A stretch of 64,000 nucleotides of DNA, taken from positions 67,981,403 to 68,045,402 of the forward strand of contig OZ023266.1 of the NCBI GenBank assembly GCA_964006375.1. The letters run 5' to 3'. The first letter of the stretch is position 1. Every line of letters begins with the position of its first letter. The notes under the pieces are model-generated. The model worked only from the letters and a program-made list of their open reading frames with translations. It was not told the origin of the DNA and did no database searches. The translations under genes and the position numbers were made by a program. The stretch is from Tillus elongatus (taxonomy: Eukaryota; Arthropoda; Insecta; Coleoptera; Cleridae). This document shows, one piece after another, positions 1 to 11,677 of the stretch.

Positions 1-1254
1 CGGTGACAACAAAATCTATTTGATGATGCGATTTGAACTAATATTAGCGCTACTCATACGGGTGTCCCACTAATAAATATGTAACGTACGTCGCAAGTGG
101 CTTGATTCGTGTGTTTGGACTCGAAGATTCCGCGAGTTCAAATCCCCGCGGTGACAACAAAATCTATTTGATGATGCGATTTGAACTAATATTAGCGCTA
201 CTCATACGGGTGTCCCACTAATAAATATGTAACGTACGTCGCAAGTGGCTTAATTCGTGTGTTTGGACTCGAAGATTCCGCGAGTTCAAATCCCCGCGGT
301 GACAACAAAATCTATTTGATGATGCGATTTGAACTAATATTAGCGCTACTCCTACGGTGTCCCACTAATAAATATGTAACGTACATCGCAAGTGGCTTGA
401 TTCGTGTGTTTGGACTCGAAGATTCCGAGAGTTCAAATCCCCGCGGTAACAACAAAATCTATTTGATGATGCGATTTGAACTAATATTAGCGCTACTCAT
501 ACGGTGTCCCACTAATAAATATGTAACGTACGTCGCAAGTGGCTTGATTCGTGTGTTTAGACTCGAAAATTCCGCGAGTTCAAATCCCCGCGGTGACAAC
601 AAAATCTATTTGATAATGCGATTTGAACTAATATTAGCGCTACTCATACGGGTGTCCCACTAATAAATATGTAACGTACGTCGCAAGTGGCTTGACTAGA
701 GTGTTTAGACTCGAAGATTCCGCGAGTTCAAATCCCCGCGGTGACAACAAAATCTATTTGATGATGCGATTTGAACTAATATTAGCGCTACTCATACGGT
801 GTCCCACTAATAAATATGTAACGTACGTCGCAAGTGGCTTGATTCGTGTGTTTAGACTCGAAAATTCCGCGAGTTCAAATCCCCGCGGTGACAACAAAAT
901 CTATTTGATAATGCGATTTGAACTAATATTAGCGCTACTCATACGGGTGTCCCACTAATAAATATGTAACGTACGTCGCAAGTGGCTTGACTAGAGTGTT
1001 TAGACTCGAAGATTCCGCGAGTTCAAATCCCCGCGGTGACAACAAAATCTATTTGATGATGCGATTTGAACTAATATTAGCGCTACTCATACGGGTGTCC
1101 CAGTATCAAATATGTAACGTACGTCGCAAGTGCCTTGATTCGTGTGTTTAGACTCGCAGATTCCGCGAGTTCAAATCCCCGCGGTGACAACAAAATCTAT
1201 TTGATGATGCAATTTGAACTAATATTAGCGCTACTCATACGGGTGTCCCACTAA
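1..1254. repeat. 147/148-bp satellite array with tRNA-like B-box motif
   Basis: About 8.5 head-to-tail units. The anchor cggtgacaac recurs at 1, 149, 297, 444, 591 (each 147-148 bp apart), and the corresponding site continues at 739, 886, 1034 and 1182. The array runs off the left edge and stops at about 1254. Each unit contains GAGTTCAAATCCCCGCGG, close to the B box / T-arm of a tRNA gene (consensus GGTTCGANTCC). Units 444-738 and 739-1033 are copies of one 295-bp dimer that shares diagnostic variants, so there is higher-order structure. Short open frames across the array are simply translations of the repeat. Confidence 0.97.
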
Positions 1255-1618
1255 GGTCAGCCAGCGGATGGACATCGAAAACTATTTGTAGTACAGCTTT
1301 CGGGGAAAAAAACTATAAACAAAGTGACCCCTAGCAGTTGGCTTAAATTATCTTCCGCTTTCAAATATAACAGCTAGATGGGGTATTTTTAATTAAAATA
1401 GAGAAATCAGATTTTCTTTAAAGATCAATAATAAAGATAACTTGCGCCGAAAGGTTTTGGACTCTCCTATTTCATACTCTCCTACCTTATAGGCATTTAA
1501 AGAAAAAAAAATTGGGTGCCACTGGTGATAAGAGGAAAGCACATGAACAAAATATTTTGTTTGATTCACAAAACTAATTGAATATTACATACAACTGTTA
1601 AGCTTTTTTGACGCAAAA
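1255..1618. other. Unassigned AT-rich sequence
   Basis: Single-copy sequence as far as this window shows, between the satellite and the TCAGG tract. No coding potential, RNA gene or recognisable transposon was seen. Confidence 0.5.
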
Positions 1619-1673
1619 GGTCAGGTCAGGTCAGGTCAGGTCAGGTCAGGTCAGGTCAGGTCAGGTCAGGTCA
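1619..1673 (+). repeat. (TCAGG)n telomere-type tract, about 10 copies
   Basis: Ten perfect copies of TCAGG at 1621-1670, with partial copies on both sides. TCAGG replaces the ancestral insect TTAGG as the telomeric repeat in many beetles. Here it lies inside an intron-like region, so it is interstitial. It may equally be an ordinary pentanucleotide microsatellite. Confidence 0.9.
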
Positions 1674-1689
1674 AGAAATAGCAGAAAAA

Positions 1690-2260
1690 ATATTTTGAAA
1701 ATTTTATAATTTTTCTTCTTGAAACGCCAAAGTCGCGTTTTGAAACGTCAAAATTTGCAATTTTCAGACAACGAATTTGAAGCTAATAAGGATTTTGTCA
1801 AAAACATGTCGTAATAAATGTGTTTTCCGAAACCTTAAGTTTCAGCTTCAACCATCATTGTTCTTCATTTTACTAAAATGTTTCCCGAAAATCCATTTCA
1901 GTAGACCCTATTTCTGATGCTTCGGCAGTAGTTTCCGCTATAGAGTTTATGGTTTAATAGTCTAGATTTTACCAAATTTTCGTAGAAAAAATTCGTTAAG
2001 AAGACCGTGACTTATAAATTTTAAAAAGATTTCTTCAAATGAGCGCAAACTAAAACCCCTAAAGCCCATATACGGGGTCAGTTTCAGTTTTTGCCTGTTT
2101 ACACATATACAGGGTGACGCATTTCTACGGTAAAGCTCGATACATCCGTTATTATACAAGATATGAGAAAAAAGTATATACGTTAATTATAGGGCGTTAC
2201 GAACTGTATCTTGTAAACCTATTTTGACAATCACAGGCTGGCCCATAAGTCGTTGGTGAT
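1690..2260 (-). repeat. Dispersed TIR-family fragment
   Basis: Reverse-complement match to sequence around 14460-15300 and 44770-44990, and same-orientation match to 63180-63330. Shared blocks include ccttaagtttcagcttcaac, the phrase around tctgatgctt, and the phrase around cttatgggcc. Non-coding. Confidence 0.7.
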
Positions 2261-2639
2261 ACATGCTTTATTTTTATTTATTTAATAGAACACCCCTTAT
2301 GTTATGGCATTTTTGTGTTTTCCATCAAATTATAATGCATGTTTGTAATGAAAAAAAAATGATATCGTTCATCGTTTTTGAGTTATAGTTATTTCAATTG
2401 TTTTGTAACTTTTCAAGTTTTTTGCACATATTTTAAACACATATAACAAACTATGATACGGCGTTTTCATCAATAGATAGCGGAGCCCAATGGAAATGAC
2501 GCTTTCAGAGAGCTTTTTGTTTGTATTACTCGTCGAAAAAATCGAGCTGCTGTAAACAGGCACTCTCAAATAGTGGCTGAATTTGAAATGTTTTCGCAGA
2601 AATGTTTTTGGTGTTTCCGTAGAAATCATTTTCGTAAGT

Positions 2640-3345
2640 TTTTTTGTGACATGTTGGTAATAAATAATAAATGTTTAGTAAGTTATTGTAAAAAAAGTTG
2701 TCGAATTTTTGTGAAAAATATAATTTAGTGTAACATTACTGAAGGCAATTTATGTAAAAAAATGGCGATTTTTGTAAAACAAATTTTCATATATTTTTTT
2801 CAATTTTGGTCCTAAACCTGTTTGTGAATACTTATATCTTCTCAGGTGTGTATAGCTTAAAGAGGTTCGATCGCCAGGAAAATCTGACCGGTTGATGATG
2901 AAATATGGCACATATTTGCCGTTAAAAACATTTTTACGAAAATTGGCTACCATAACGCATTTGCTTGGTCCAGACTTTTCTAAATATGAATTTGTTTTTC
3001 TTTTTGAAAGCTTTTGTAACTTTGAAATTTGTAATACAAGTTTCTTTTTAAGATACTTACTGTACCTAGATATACCAAATCTTAATGTTCTAGCTCCATA
3101 GAAAATTGAGTTTTGGGCATTTGTCTCGAAAGGAGCTAGAACACAAGATTAATTTTCTTTTTACTAATAGAGAGATAACGATGTTAACACTTTCGAAAAA
3201 TTCTTTAAATGAGTGTGTATTACGACCTTTAAAATTCAAGGTCTGTTTAAATTTAAAGAATTAGCTTTAGTAATATGCCCTACTAATAGTGTACAATTCT
3301 TGGAAAATTCACTACGATTACGCACTTGCTGCGTTCCAAAATTGT
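2640..3345. repeat. Degraded TIR-family copies, two right ends
   Basis: Diverged copies of the family terminus are visible near 2945 (ctaccataacgcatttgctt) and 3308 (cactacgattacgcacttgc). Between them are AT-rich family-interior phrases such as caaattttggt-type sequence. Non-coding. Confidence 0.6.
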
Positions 3346-3917
3346 TTCTTTTGCCATCTGTTTATCAGTAAACTGATAAATCTTGAAAGGAATAACAACA
3401 TTTTTGTGACAAAATATACTAGAAAAATTGTTGTTTTGCAGAATGTTGTTTTACGAATATACACACTATCGTTAAAGCGTTTAGCAGTTTCCAAACAGGA
3501 AAACAAAAATTCGCTTAACTAAGAAAAAACAATAGTTTTTGTCCTTTGGCCTGCTAATTCTAATAAATTTTCGGTTTAATGTCTTTATGTTACTTCATAA
3601 TACATAATATTCCCAGAAAGTTTATTTAGTTTTCCTGCTTGTGTCAAATATACGATTATTCTTTATCTATATCCGGGAATTTTGTTCACATGCGATTTCA
3701 AGTGAGCTGTCATATAATGTTTCACTTTCTTATCAAGTTACGATAAAGAAATTAAAAGAAAGGAATGTTAAAATATTAGTAGACACATTGCCTGTAACAT
3801 ACCTAGATATCTCAACTAAATTATGACGACTATACGTATATCTCTTTTGTAGTTTTTGTAGGTATTTTGTAGAGCTTTTATTAACGCTACCTATCGTTTA
3901 GACCAGTAATACATTAT
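3346..3917. other. Intronic AT-rich sequence, nothing recognised
   Basis: No gene, RNA or transposon signature was seen here. Short open frames lack any recognisable protein features. Confidence 0.5.
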
Positions 3918-4236
3918 GAGCAGCCTTGATGGTCCAGTGGTAAGAACGGGTGCCTCTGAAACCCAAGGTCGTGAGATCGATTCCCAGTAGAGGCGTGATT
4001 CTTTTTCAGTACAGACTGCCAAATTAACATTAACCAAGGTTGTGTGCGTTGCTTTTAAGCAAGTCAAATGTCTACACATTCTGCTCTTCGGTGGGGACGT
4101 GAAACCGTTGGCCCGTTTACCATGTGATATTGGTTACGTTAAACATCCATACGCTCCTTACAGGAAAAAAAGAGCTCGGAAAAATTTCCAGGATAGTGAG
4201 GCGGCCATATTCGCGGAAATAGGCAGACGCTAAACA
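3918..4236 (+). mobile_element. tRNA-derived SINE (copy 1)
   Basis: The head has Pol III promoter-like boxes: A-box-like TGGTCCAGTGGTAAGAACG and B-box-like GGTCGTGAGATCGATTCCC. A body follows that is shared with copies at 7687, 28925, 61074 and 61541 (the phrases aatttccaggatagtgag and cgcggaaatagg). It ends near gacgctaaac followed by an A-rich tail. This is the most diverged copy. The head is tRNA-like but cannot be folded convincingly as a working tRNA. Confidence 0.8.
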
Positions 4237-4261
4237 TAAATACAAACACAAGAAAATATGA

Positions 4262-5400
4262 TCCCAGATTGTCGCTCTAGACATATCCAAAGCATTCGAC
4301 CAGGTCCTGCACGCAGCGCTGCTTAATAAACTTCCGACCTATGACCTACTACCAAAACTCTGTACCCGGACAGCAAATTGCCTCTCTAATCCGATCATTT
4401 CTGTTGTCGTGGATGGCCATTCCTCTAAACTATATCAAATTAATGCAGGAGTCCCTCAAGGTTCAACTTTAGCCCCTACTTTGTTTCTTCTCCACATCAA
4501 TGACCTCCTCTCTAGCACAGCCAACCCACTTCACAGTTACGCGGATGACAGCACCCTCCACTCAAATATACAATATTCTAAGCCTGTCTTTTTAGCCCAA
4601 TTAGATGAGGATCGCAGACCTATGGAGGGTTCTGTCTCTGTGGAACTCCAAAAAATATTAGAGTGGGGAAGTAGAAATCTTGTACAACTCAACTCCACCA
4701 AATCTCAGTCTTGCTTTCTATCTCATAAGAGATACACCAGCCCTAGACCCATCACAATGTACAACCAAGTTATTCAAAGTAATGAGTCCTTTTCACTTGT
4801 TGGCATTTCTGTGGATCGAAATCTCAATTGGCACCAACATGTCACATCAATTGCAGAAGCGGCTGCTAAGAAATTAGGTTTCCTCTTCCGGGCTCGCAAA
4901 TACTTTTCACCAGATAATCTCTATACCTTATATACCTCACAAATAAGGCTAAACCTCGAATGTTGCTCCCACATCTAGGATGCCGCTGCCGCTTCTACAT
5001 TCGCTATCCTGGACTCCATTCAGAAAAGAGCTATACGTCTCATCAATGACCCTACCCTCACCCAAAGGCTGCCATCCCTTGCCCACCGACGTGCCGTTGG
5101 TGACCACTCTCTCTTTTATAGATATCTGCACGGGCACTGCTCAGAGGAGCTTTCTTCCATAGTTCTTTCACCTGCTGTCCCCAACAGATCTACCAGGGGA
5201 ACATAGCGAATGCACCCTTTTACTGTCCAGATCACCAGACATAGAACATCTTGTTATGCCCGCTCTCTTGTCCCGAGAACTTCCAAGTTGTGGAATTCCT
5301 TGTCGCCACATGTTTTTCCTTCTCCTCCGAACCTCCAAACCTTCAGGTCCAGAATTAACAAGTTGCCTCTTTCCTCCTTGTCGACACTCACGGTACGATA
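4262..5400 (+). pseudogene. Non-LTR retrotransposon reverse transcriptase fragment (jockey/CR1-like)
   Basis: The translation starts inside RT with VALDISKAFDQVLH. It continues through GVPQGSTLAPTLFLLHINDL and the catalytic HSYADDSTLH to the thumb-like LVGISVDRNLNWHQHVTSIA, reaching a stop at 4978. After a frame change it continues to the C-terminal SRTSKLWNSL-type region near 5280-5380. The endonuclease and the start of RT are missing (5' truncation), and at least one frameshift and stop interrupt it. The clade assignment rests on general RT style; jockey, CR1 or L2-like are all possible. It is dead in this copy. Confidence 0.8.
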
Positions 5401-5444
5401 GTATTTAGGCTGTGAGCCCTCGTGGTGTTGTTGAAATAAAAAAG

Positions 5445-6000
5445 AATTTTTTTTCCTGGGAGCAAAGCTCAGGAACGTTACGGGACCTGGGGGGAATAGG
5501 GGTTCTGTGCGGGGTAAACAAGGTTTTAAGGAGGTGCGGCTGCAAATGTGAAAAAGGCAGCATTTCAAGGTCCGATTATGCTATTTTATTCGCATTCTCC
5601 GCTCATATTTCCTTTTTAGCTTCTTCCCCGCCTAGCAGAAACGCTCCTGAAACGCTTTCGGGAGGTTGTCTGCAAATTTACCAGGAAAAATTATTTTTCT
5701 TTTCAGAAACATGCTTATAAATTCCCCTAGAAGCAAAAATCACAAAAAACATTAACTGAAAACAACCCCCGTGAAAGTTACTGGACCAAGAGTGAATAGG
5801 TTGCTGGGCGGGGAAGAATAAAAGGGAAATATGAGCGGAAAATGAAAAAAAAAACAACTTAGTCGAATTTCAAAAAGCTGCCTTTTCACATTTTAAAACC
5901 ATGGCTCCTTTAAACTATGCCTACCCCGCACAGCATCCTATTAGCGCCAGGTCCCGTAACTGACTTGGGAGTTGTTCCAAATAAATTTTTCTTGTTGTTT
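5445..6000. repeat. Foldback element with about 190-bp inverted arms
   Basis: The left arm (about 5450-5632) and right arm (about 5800-5995) are imperfect reverse complements. Shared blocks include ttacgggacctgg, ctgtgcggggta, cgctcatatttcc and cttccccgcc. The roughly 165-bp loop contains further GC-rich sequence. No coding capacity. Part of an arm-like sequence recurs near 9175-9260 (gcagggcggggaagaaggta). Confidence 0.8.
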
Positions 6001-6059
6001 GTGCATTGAGGGTGGTTGTAGGTTGCAGGAGGGGAAGGAAAACCCCCACGACAAACTAA

Positions 6060-6275
6060 AATTAAAAGTTTAATTTTTCTGAAAAAAAAAAGTTTGTATC
6101 TAGAAAAATAACAAAGTTATTTTGGTGAAATTTGGTAAGCATGTTGCACAGATAAACACTTCAATATATACTAAAACTAGGTTAATGAAAAATTGGGTTA
6201 TTAAAATGTAAAACATTTAATGAAAAGTCACTACCATAGCGCGCTTGCTGCGTCCTGAATTTTCTCTGTCTGGTT
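6060..6275. repeat. Right end of a GCAGCAAGTGCG-family TIR element
   Basis: Matches 25840-26020 (interior phrase ataacaaagt followed by ttaatgaaaa) and ends in the family terminus, here ccatagcgcgcttgctgcgt. Truncated copy. Confidence 0.7.
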
Positions 6276-6599
6276 TACAAACGCCCTAATTGTAATACAT
6301 TTTTAATGAGAGAAATGGCTTATTTTGAAAGAGAATATAAGAATGAGAATATGTAAAATCTTATTAGAAATTCACGAATAAAGCGGTATTCTTGAGATAG
6401 AAAATGATTTTAATTTAGTGCGAAACATCGGTATACAATGTTTAAGGAAATTAATTAACAGGAACTGGTGGTTACATTTCCCATTTAGCAATAGGAACTT
6501 TCTACTCATTTAAAATTTTTAATTTGGCAACGCTGGATTCATAAAAAATATTTGTGAATAAGTTCCGTCGCACAGAATTGTCATGGCCACTTTCGAATA

Positions 6600-7560
6600 T
6601 ATGTACCGGGTGAGCAATATATAACTGACGGATTTGAATTTCTCGTCATTCTGTAGGGTTTCAGAATTCAACAGGGTTAAAAATGTTGAAGAAACTTCCA
6701 GTGTTAAATGTATCGGACCGTACTGATACTGTCCACACACCAAGTAGTAGCAAAAGAGTTTAACAAAGTGTGCAACATGATCCCGAGACTTCTACCAGTC
6801 GTCTATATTAAGAAACTGGCATTCGTTGAACGTCTTTGAGGACCACATTAAAAATTATTTGCACCTAAAGGTGTACAAGCTTTAGCTGATTTAAGAACTT
6901 TAACCAAGACAATACAAAAACGTGAGTACATTAATAAATAAATAAACTGCCTAAGCGCCAAAGATGTTTTTTTTTTTGAAACTCATAATGTGCAACGAAG
7001 TTCTCTAAACTATTTTGGTATGTCTACAAGCTAAACTATCATGTCGGAAAACAACAACTAAATGGTTTCCACGACCGATTCCATTCACATTGGATCACCG
7101 TTCTGAGTGGATTTTTTTTAAGGAGGTGATTGAACATTATTTTTGAAAATGAAGTAGAACACACAACAGTTTACCATACTACAGAACTTTCCTGGCCATC
7201 AAACTGCAAAATAATATTTAATAAACACGTGGGTCTAGCAAGATGAGGCGACATGACACAGCGAGAAAACGGTGGTTATGCCGAGAATAATATTCCCAGA
7301 ATGTTTAATCTCCGGCTATTATGATGTGGCTTGAGACCCTAGATCACTAGATTTAATTGCCTCTAACTGCCTCCCTTAAAGGCTGTCTTAAAAAAAGGTA
7401 TCCTACGCTACAAAAATAAATGTAATCGAGGTATTTAAAAGAAAGCACACGTAAAGCCATTCAAGATATACTCCTTGGATGTGACTAAAAGATTCTGACT
7501 GTGGGGCACTCAGAGGTGGAGATTTACCAAATATATTCAAAACAATTTCAGACTTTAAGT
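6600..7560 (+). pseudogene. Heavily decayed mariner/IS630-type transposase remnant
   Basis: Conceptual translation of 6680-6900 gives fragments resembling a helix-turn-helix linker (LPVLNVSDRTDTVHTP). The 7380-7510 part gives pieces resembling the C-terminal end of such transposases (GCLKK and then HVKPFKIYSLDVTKRF). Many stops and frameshifts break it and no intact catalytic motif is visible. Family assignment is tentative and rests on overall order and wording of these fragments. Confidence 0.45.
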
Positions 7561-7686
7561 AAACTATTAATCAGAAAAATGTAATGTGTTTTATCGGGCA
7601 GAAATATTTCAAAAAGCAATCAGTGAGCTTTATTTTGCACACCAGTAAATATTCACATGAACGCTTTATATAAAATAATAATTATA

Positions 7687-8030
7687 AGAGCCTCCGTAGG
7701 CCAGTGGTGAGAACGTGTGTGTTTGAGCCCAAGCGTACCTGGTTCAATTCCCAGGAGTCCCCCTTCACTTGTTCAGTATATACTGTACAATTGAGGTTGT
7801 GGCATTGTGTTTGAGCAAGTTGAATGTCTGCGCGTTCCGCCCTTCAGAGAGGGCGTAAATCCGTCGGTCCCCTGTACCAAGCTATGCTGGGCACGATCCC
7901 CACCCTCCTTACAGAAAGACAGGAGTTCAGCAACATTTTCAGGATAATAAGGTGAAACTGCTCCCTGGCGTGCGTGATTGCCCATAGTCGCGGAAATAGA
8001 CCGACGTCAAAGAAAAGAAAAAACAAATAA
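7687..8030 (+). mobile_element. tRNA-derived SINE (copy 2)
   Basis: The head contains A-box-like TAGGCCAGTGGTGAGAACG and B-box-like CTGGTTCAATTCCCAGG. The body follows (gaatgtctgcgcgttccgcc, ccgtcggtccc, catagtcgcggaaataga), ending in an AAATAAATAAATAGA-type tail. It is the fullest copy together with the one at 61541. Confidence 0.85.
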
Positions 8031-8469
8031 ATAAATAGACACACTTTATCTAATTAATTTAATTGGCACTCATTTGTAAGTAAAATCGTGAAGGACAATG
8101 ATTGAAATTAATAACTACAGACGAAATGTGTCCCTGAGAGAAAAATAATCGCGAAGAAAACTATATATAGAGAAGATACACAATATGAACCCAGACCGTC
8201 CTTAAAAGATAAATTGCAGAAAGCTCTGACAGAGATAAGGCTAGAAAAACACCTAATGTAACCTAGTAACAGCGGAGCTTTCGAAAAATTCTGGTGAAAA
8301 AATTGTGGGAATTTTTTTAACCGATGGCGTAATTTGCCAATTCGAGAGAGCTGGTCAGTGAGCTGATAAACGCCTGCAAATTCAACCCGCATATGACCTA
8401 CATGTGTAAAAGTCATGACAGAGTTTCTGCTGAGATTACTAAAAAAAAGGATGAGAAGCAAACACGAGA

Positions 8470-9010
8470 ATTACCTGCACGAAGACCAGTTATGTTTCAA
8501 ACCCAGAGGAATTAGCACTTATGACAAGGGGAGAAAGAAGGCTAGCAAATAACAGATATGTATTTATAGCTTTTGTAGACCTGGAAAAATATTTGATAAT
8601 GTGGATTTGAAATTATTATTTCATATTGTGATGTAAGCTAGATTGGATGGAAAAAATATAAACATTATTCTAAATCTCTACAAATTCAAAGTACCATAAT
8701 AGACATTAACGAATATGAAACTGAAACAGAAATAATAAAAGGTGTACGGCAAGAATGCCCATTAGTGCCATATTTATTTAATTGATTCATAAAAGATACA
8801 ATAAATAAGCTGAAGGAAAAGACAATGGTGAAGAAAATAAATGGTTAATGCTTCCACTTGATACTGTACGTTGATAACATAGCGCTACTAGAAAAAGCGG
8901 TAGAAACAAAGGATGGTTAGTATGCTGGAGAATGTGTTAGGAAGAAGTCAACTGAATATCAATATAAGGAAACAAAATGAACCAAGAAAAGTAAGAAGAT
9001 GCTTGCGAAT
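8470..9010 (+). pseudogene. Second type of non-LTR RT remnant
   Basis: Broken translation of an RT. Around 8560-8620 it reads YVFIAFVDLEK followed by FDNVDLK (RT motif A region). Around 8740-8790 it gives a KGVRQ-type motif B, and around 8860-8890 a degenerate motif C with the YxDD region mutated (tacgttgataac). Several stops and frameshifts. It resembles insect endonuclease-RT elements of the RTE or L1-like type; the clade is not secure. Confidence 0.55.
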
Positions 9011-9949
9011 ATGGATATAAAGCTGGGTGTCCAAGAATCAAACTAAAAACGGGTAAACTTGTAGATTATCACACGATCAGCTTTCGCATTTTTTATAACC
9101 ATACTAAGAACCACCCCTGTATGCATAAACCACAAGAGAAATGTTGTGGTTTCAAATCACAAGAAAGTTAGGGAACCCGGAGCGAATAAGGGTGCAGGGC
9201 GGGGAAGAAGGTAAAAGAATTTATAGATGCAGGGGCATGAGAAAGTCGAGCATCTTTTAGGAAAAAAATAAGATAACTTGTATCGCGCTACACCTCCCGA
9301 TTCTCCACGGAAGGTGGCCAGTTCGCCTAATTAAAAAGCTAATGGAAGGAAAAACCATATCACAATGCGTCCCCGCAAAGGTTCAGGGGAAGGAGAAACT
9401 GCTCACCAACCGCTCCCAACCCCAACCAACCACATTACATACCATTGGAAAATAACCACAGGGTAAAATGATATCAACGTGCATGTAAGGTGGTGAGTTT
9501 TAAATTCATTTTATGGCAATGTCTCTCTGAGGAGATTATATTATTACAGCTATGCGGAAGTTGTGATTCAATTTGCAGCACTATTACTACGAATATGGTA
9601 AATGTGGCAAAGAATTAAGGAGGAGAATCGTGAAGGCGACGCAAGCGTTCGGTATACAAAATACTTGGTGAATTAACTACAAATTCGCCCTTTTCTCATT
9701 AATAAACATTTTAATTTGTCCCTAAGGAATGGGTTGATCAATTCATTCGTACAGAGTCTTGTAATGTATGTCGCGGAAAGCTGGAATTTGTGTAAGCAGG
9801 ACATGAAGGGAATAATTCAAATGTGGACTCCAAGAAAGATGCCCAAGACAAAGGCAATAAAAGCGTGCTAGAAGAGGTAAGGGAAGAAAGATGCTTACAA
9901 AAAGGCATTGAGAAGAACTCAAAATTTGTTGGATATATTCTGAGACATA
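9011..9949. other. Unassigned intronic sequence
   Basis: Contains a short stretch (about 9175-9260) resembling part of the foldback arm at 5800-5995. Otherwise nothing was recognised. Confidence 0.4.
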
Positions 9950-11245
9950 ATAGGAGGACCTGGAGACTTGGATCCTTCATTGTATTTACACTGCGATAGT
10001 CAGGCCGAAAGTCCTGAAATGCTGGCAAGTCTGAGTACGACCGGCGCTATGAAGATGACAACCTCAGCCACGCTAGAGGTCTTGCTGATGCTGCCACCGT
10101 TGTCCAACTCTATCAGAAGGGAGGCTATGGCGTCGCATCTCAGAATGCGAGACCTTGGAAGCTGGGGCGGAGAGGGAGCAATAGCAGGACATTCAAAAGT
10201 TACCAAGGAGGTGGAAAAAGAAATTACAATTTCCATTCTCAAGGTACAAAATGCAGAGGACTATATTAAACTGACTGGAACATATACCCTCAGAATCCCC
10301 AGCAAGGATCAGTCGTGGGAAAATGAGGTTGCTTTCCAGCCTGCTAGCCTGGTCTGTTTCCCCGCCGCATCACGCCTGGAGAAGCAGGAATCCTCCAGGG
10401 CGGGAATATACATCGATAGCCTGGGAATGCGCGAGAGTTATGCTCGGGGCGCAAATACCACGGCATTCTAATCGGAGGTGTTCGCTATTCTGACTGAAGA
10501 TAATCGACCGGATGTGAGGATGAGCCCTGATAAATGTGTATACATTTTCTCAGATAGTCAGGCGGTACTCCGGGCAGTCAGGGGTGCGCGGACGCTCTTA
10601 AGGAACTGTCCAGGACAAAGAAGGTGCAACTTGTGTGGGTTCCGGGACACTGTGGCGTTGCGGGGAATGAAGTGGCGATTGACTTCGTAAGACTTGGTTC
10701 TTATTGGTCGTTCTGTGGCCTGGAGCCTGCTATAGGCATAAGTAGGAGGGTGGTCTCCGACGCCCTAGATAAATGGACTTAGGAGGCCATAGAGAAGTAC
10801 TCGAGGTCAGACGGTGATTGTAGGCAGACAAGGTATTTCGTGGAAAGGCCGGACAGAAACAGGACTGTCTGGGTTCTTGGTAGGAGTCGTTCTGCTCTTT
10901 GCCGCATCATTGGGGTGCTAACGGGCCACTGTGCTCTCAGACATTACATTGGTAGGTGTCGAGAGGGATCCCACTTGCCAGGAATGCGGCGAGACTGAGG
11001 AAACGTCCTACCACTACCTTTGTGAAGGCGAATCTTTTGGGAGTCTTCGAACAGCAGTGTTAGGTTGCAGGACTCTGCAGAGTAAGTTTCGTGCAATGGT
11101 AGACCGTCATGGCCTTTATTTCGAGGTCCAGGAGGTTTGGTTACGGAACGGAAGACGGGTAGAGCATGATTGCTGGATTGCCGGGGTTGGCAAAAAGGGC
11201 CCGTTGTGGCCTATTTCCCTGGCGTGCCCCCGCCTCCCCTAGAAA
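9950..11245 (+). pseudogene. 5'-truncated copy of the two-ORF LINE seen at 45755-51740
   Basis: Nucleotide and protein similarity to 50320-51710 of the full-length LINE: the end of RT, RNase H, and the C-terminal cysteine motif. Recognisable pieces include LEVLLMLPPL, GIYIDSLGMRESYARGA, FSDSQAVLRAV and CQECGETEETSYHYLC. Relative to the full copy there is an internal deletion near 10020, a stop at about 10471, and frameshifts in RNase H. The 3' end resembles the full copy up to ggcaaaaagggcccgttgtg. Classic 5' truncation of target-primed reverse transcription. Confidence 0.9.
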
Positions 11246-11602
11246 AAATCCTGGATCCGTTCTTGCAAGGCAGCGTCGCTTTTAGACTGTAATGACGATG
11301 AGGCATACAAATTTCAATGTTTTATTTTAGGCAGAAAATATTTAAGAAATAAATCAGTTATATATTGCCCATGAGCTCTTTAGTAGGCGAATAAATATAA
11401 ACAGGTGATTCCCCAAACACTACCTAATTGATTTAGTTGATACATACTCATTTGAGTCTCTGTACCCGTTCTATATACCAATATTTCGCAACTCCTGGCT
11501 AGAAATTGATAATTTCCACAAATTGTACATGAAAACCAAGCAACTACAAATGAGAAAAAGTGTTTGTAAATTTAATATACGTACGTTATACATGTTTAAT
11601 TT

Positions 11603-11606
<4 letters not shown>
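11246..11606. other. Unassigned intronic sequence
   Basis: AT-rich sequence after the LINE 3' end. Nothing recognised. Confidence 0.4.

Positions 11607-11676
<70 letters not shown>
11607..11676. repeat. (TA)n microsatellite, about 35 copies
   Basis: Uninterrupted TA dinucleotides. The Ile-Tyr open frame across it is not a gene. Confidence 0.98.

Positions 11677-11677
<1 letters not shown>

Noticed and set aside
259..958. Two open frames of 134 and 88 codons in the left array
   Set aside because: They are translations of the 147/148-bp satellite; their protein repeats follow the DNA period and have no start context.
1..1254. CRISPR-like array
   Set aside because: Units are head-to-tail with no spacers, in a eukaryotic intron context.
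7687..7765. Functional tRNA gene
   Set aside because: A and B boxes are tRNA-like, but arms do not pair well and it is followed by the SINE body shared with other copies.
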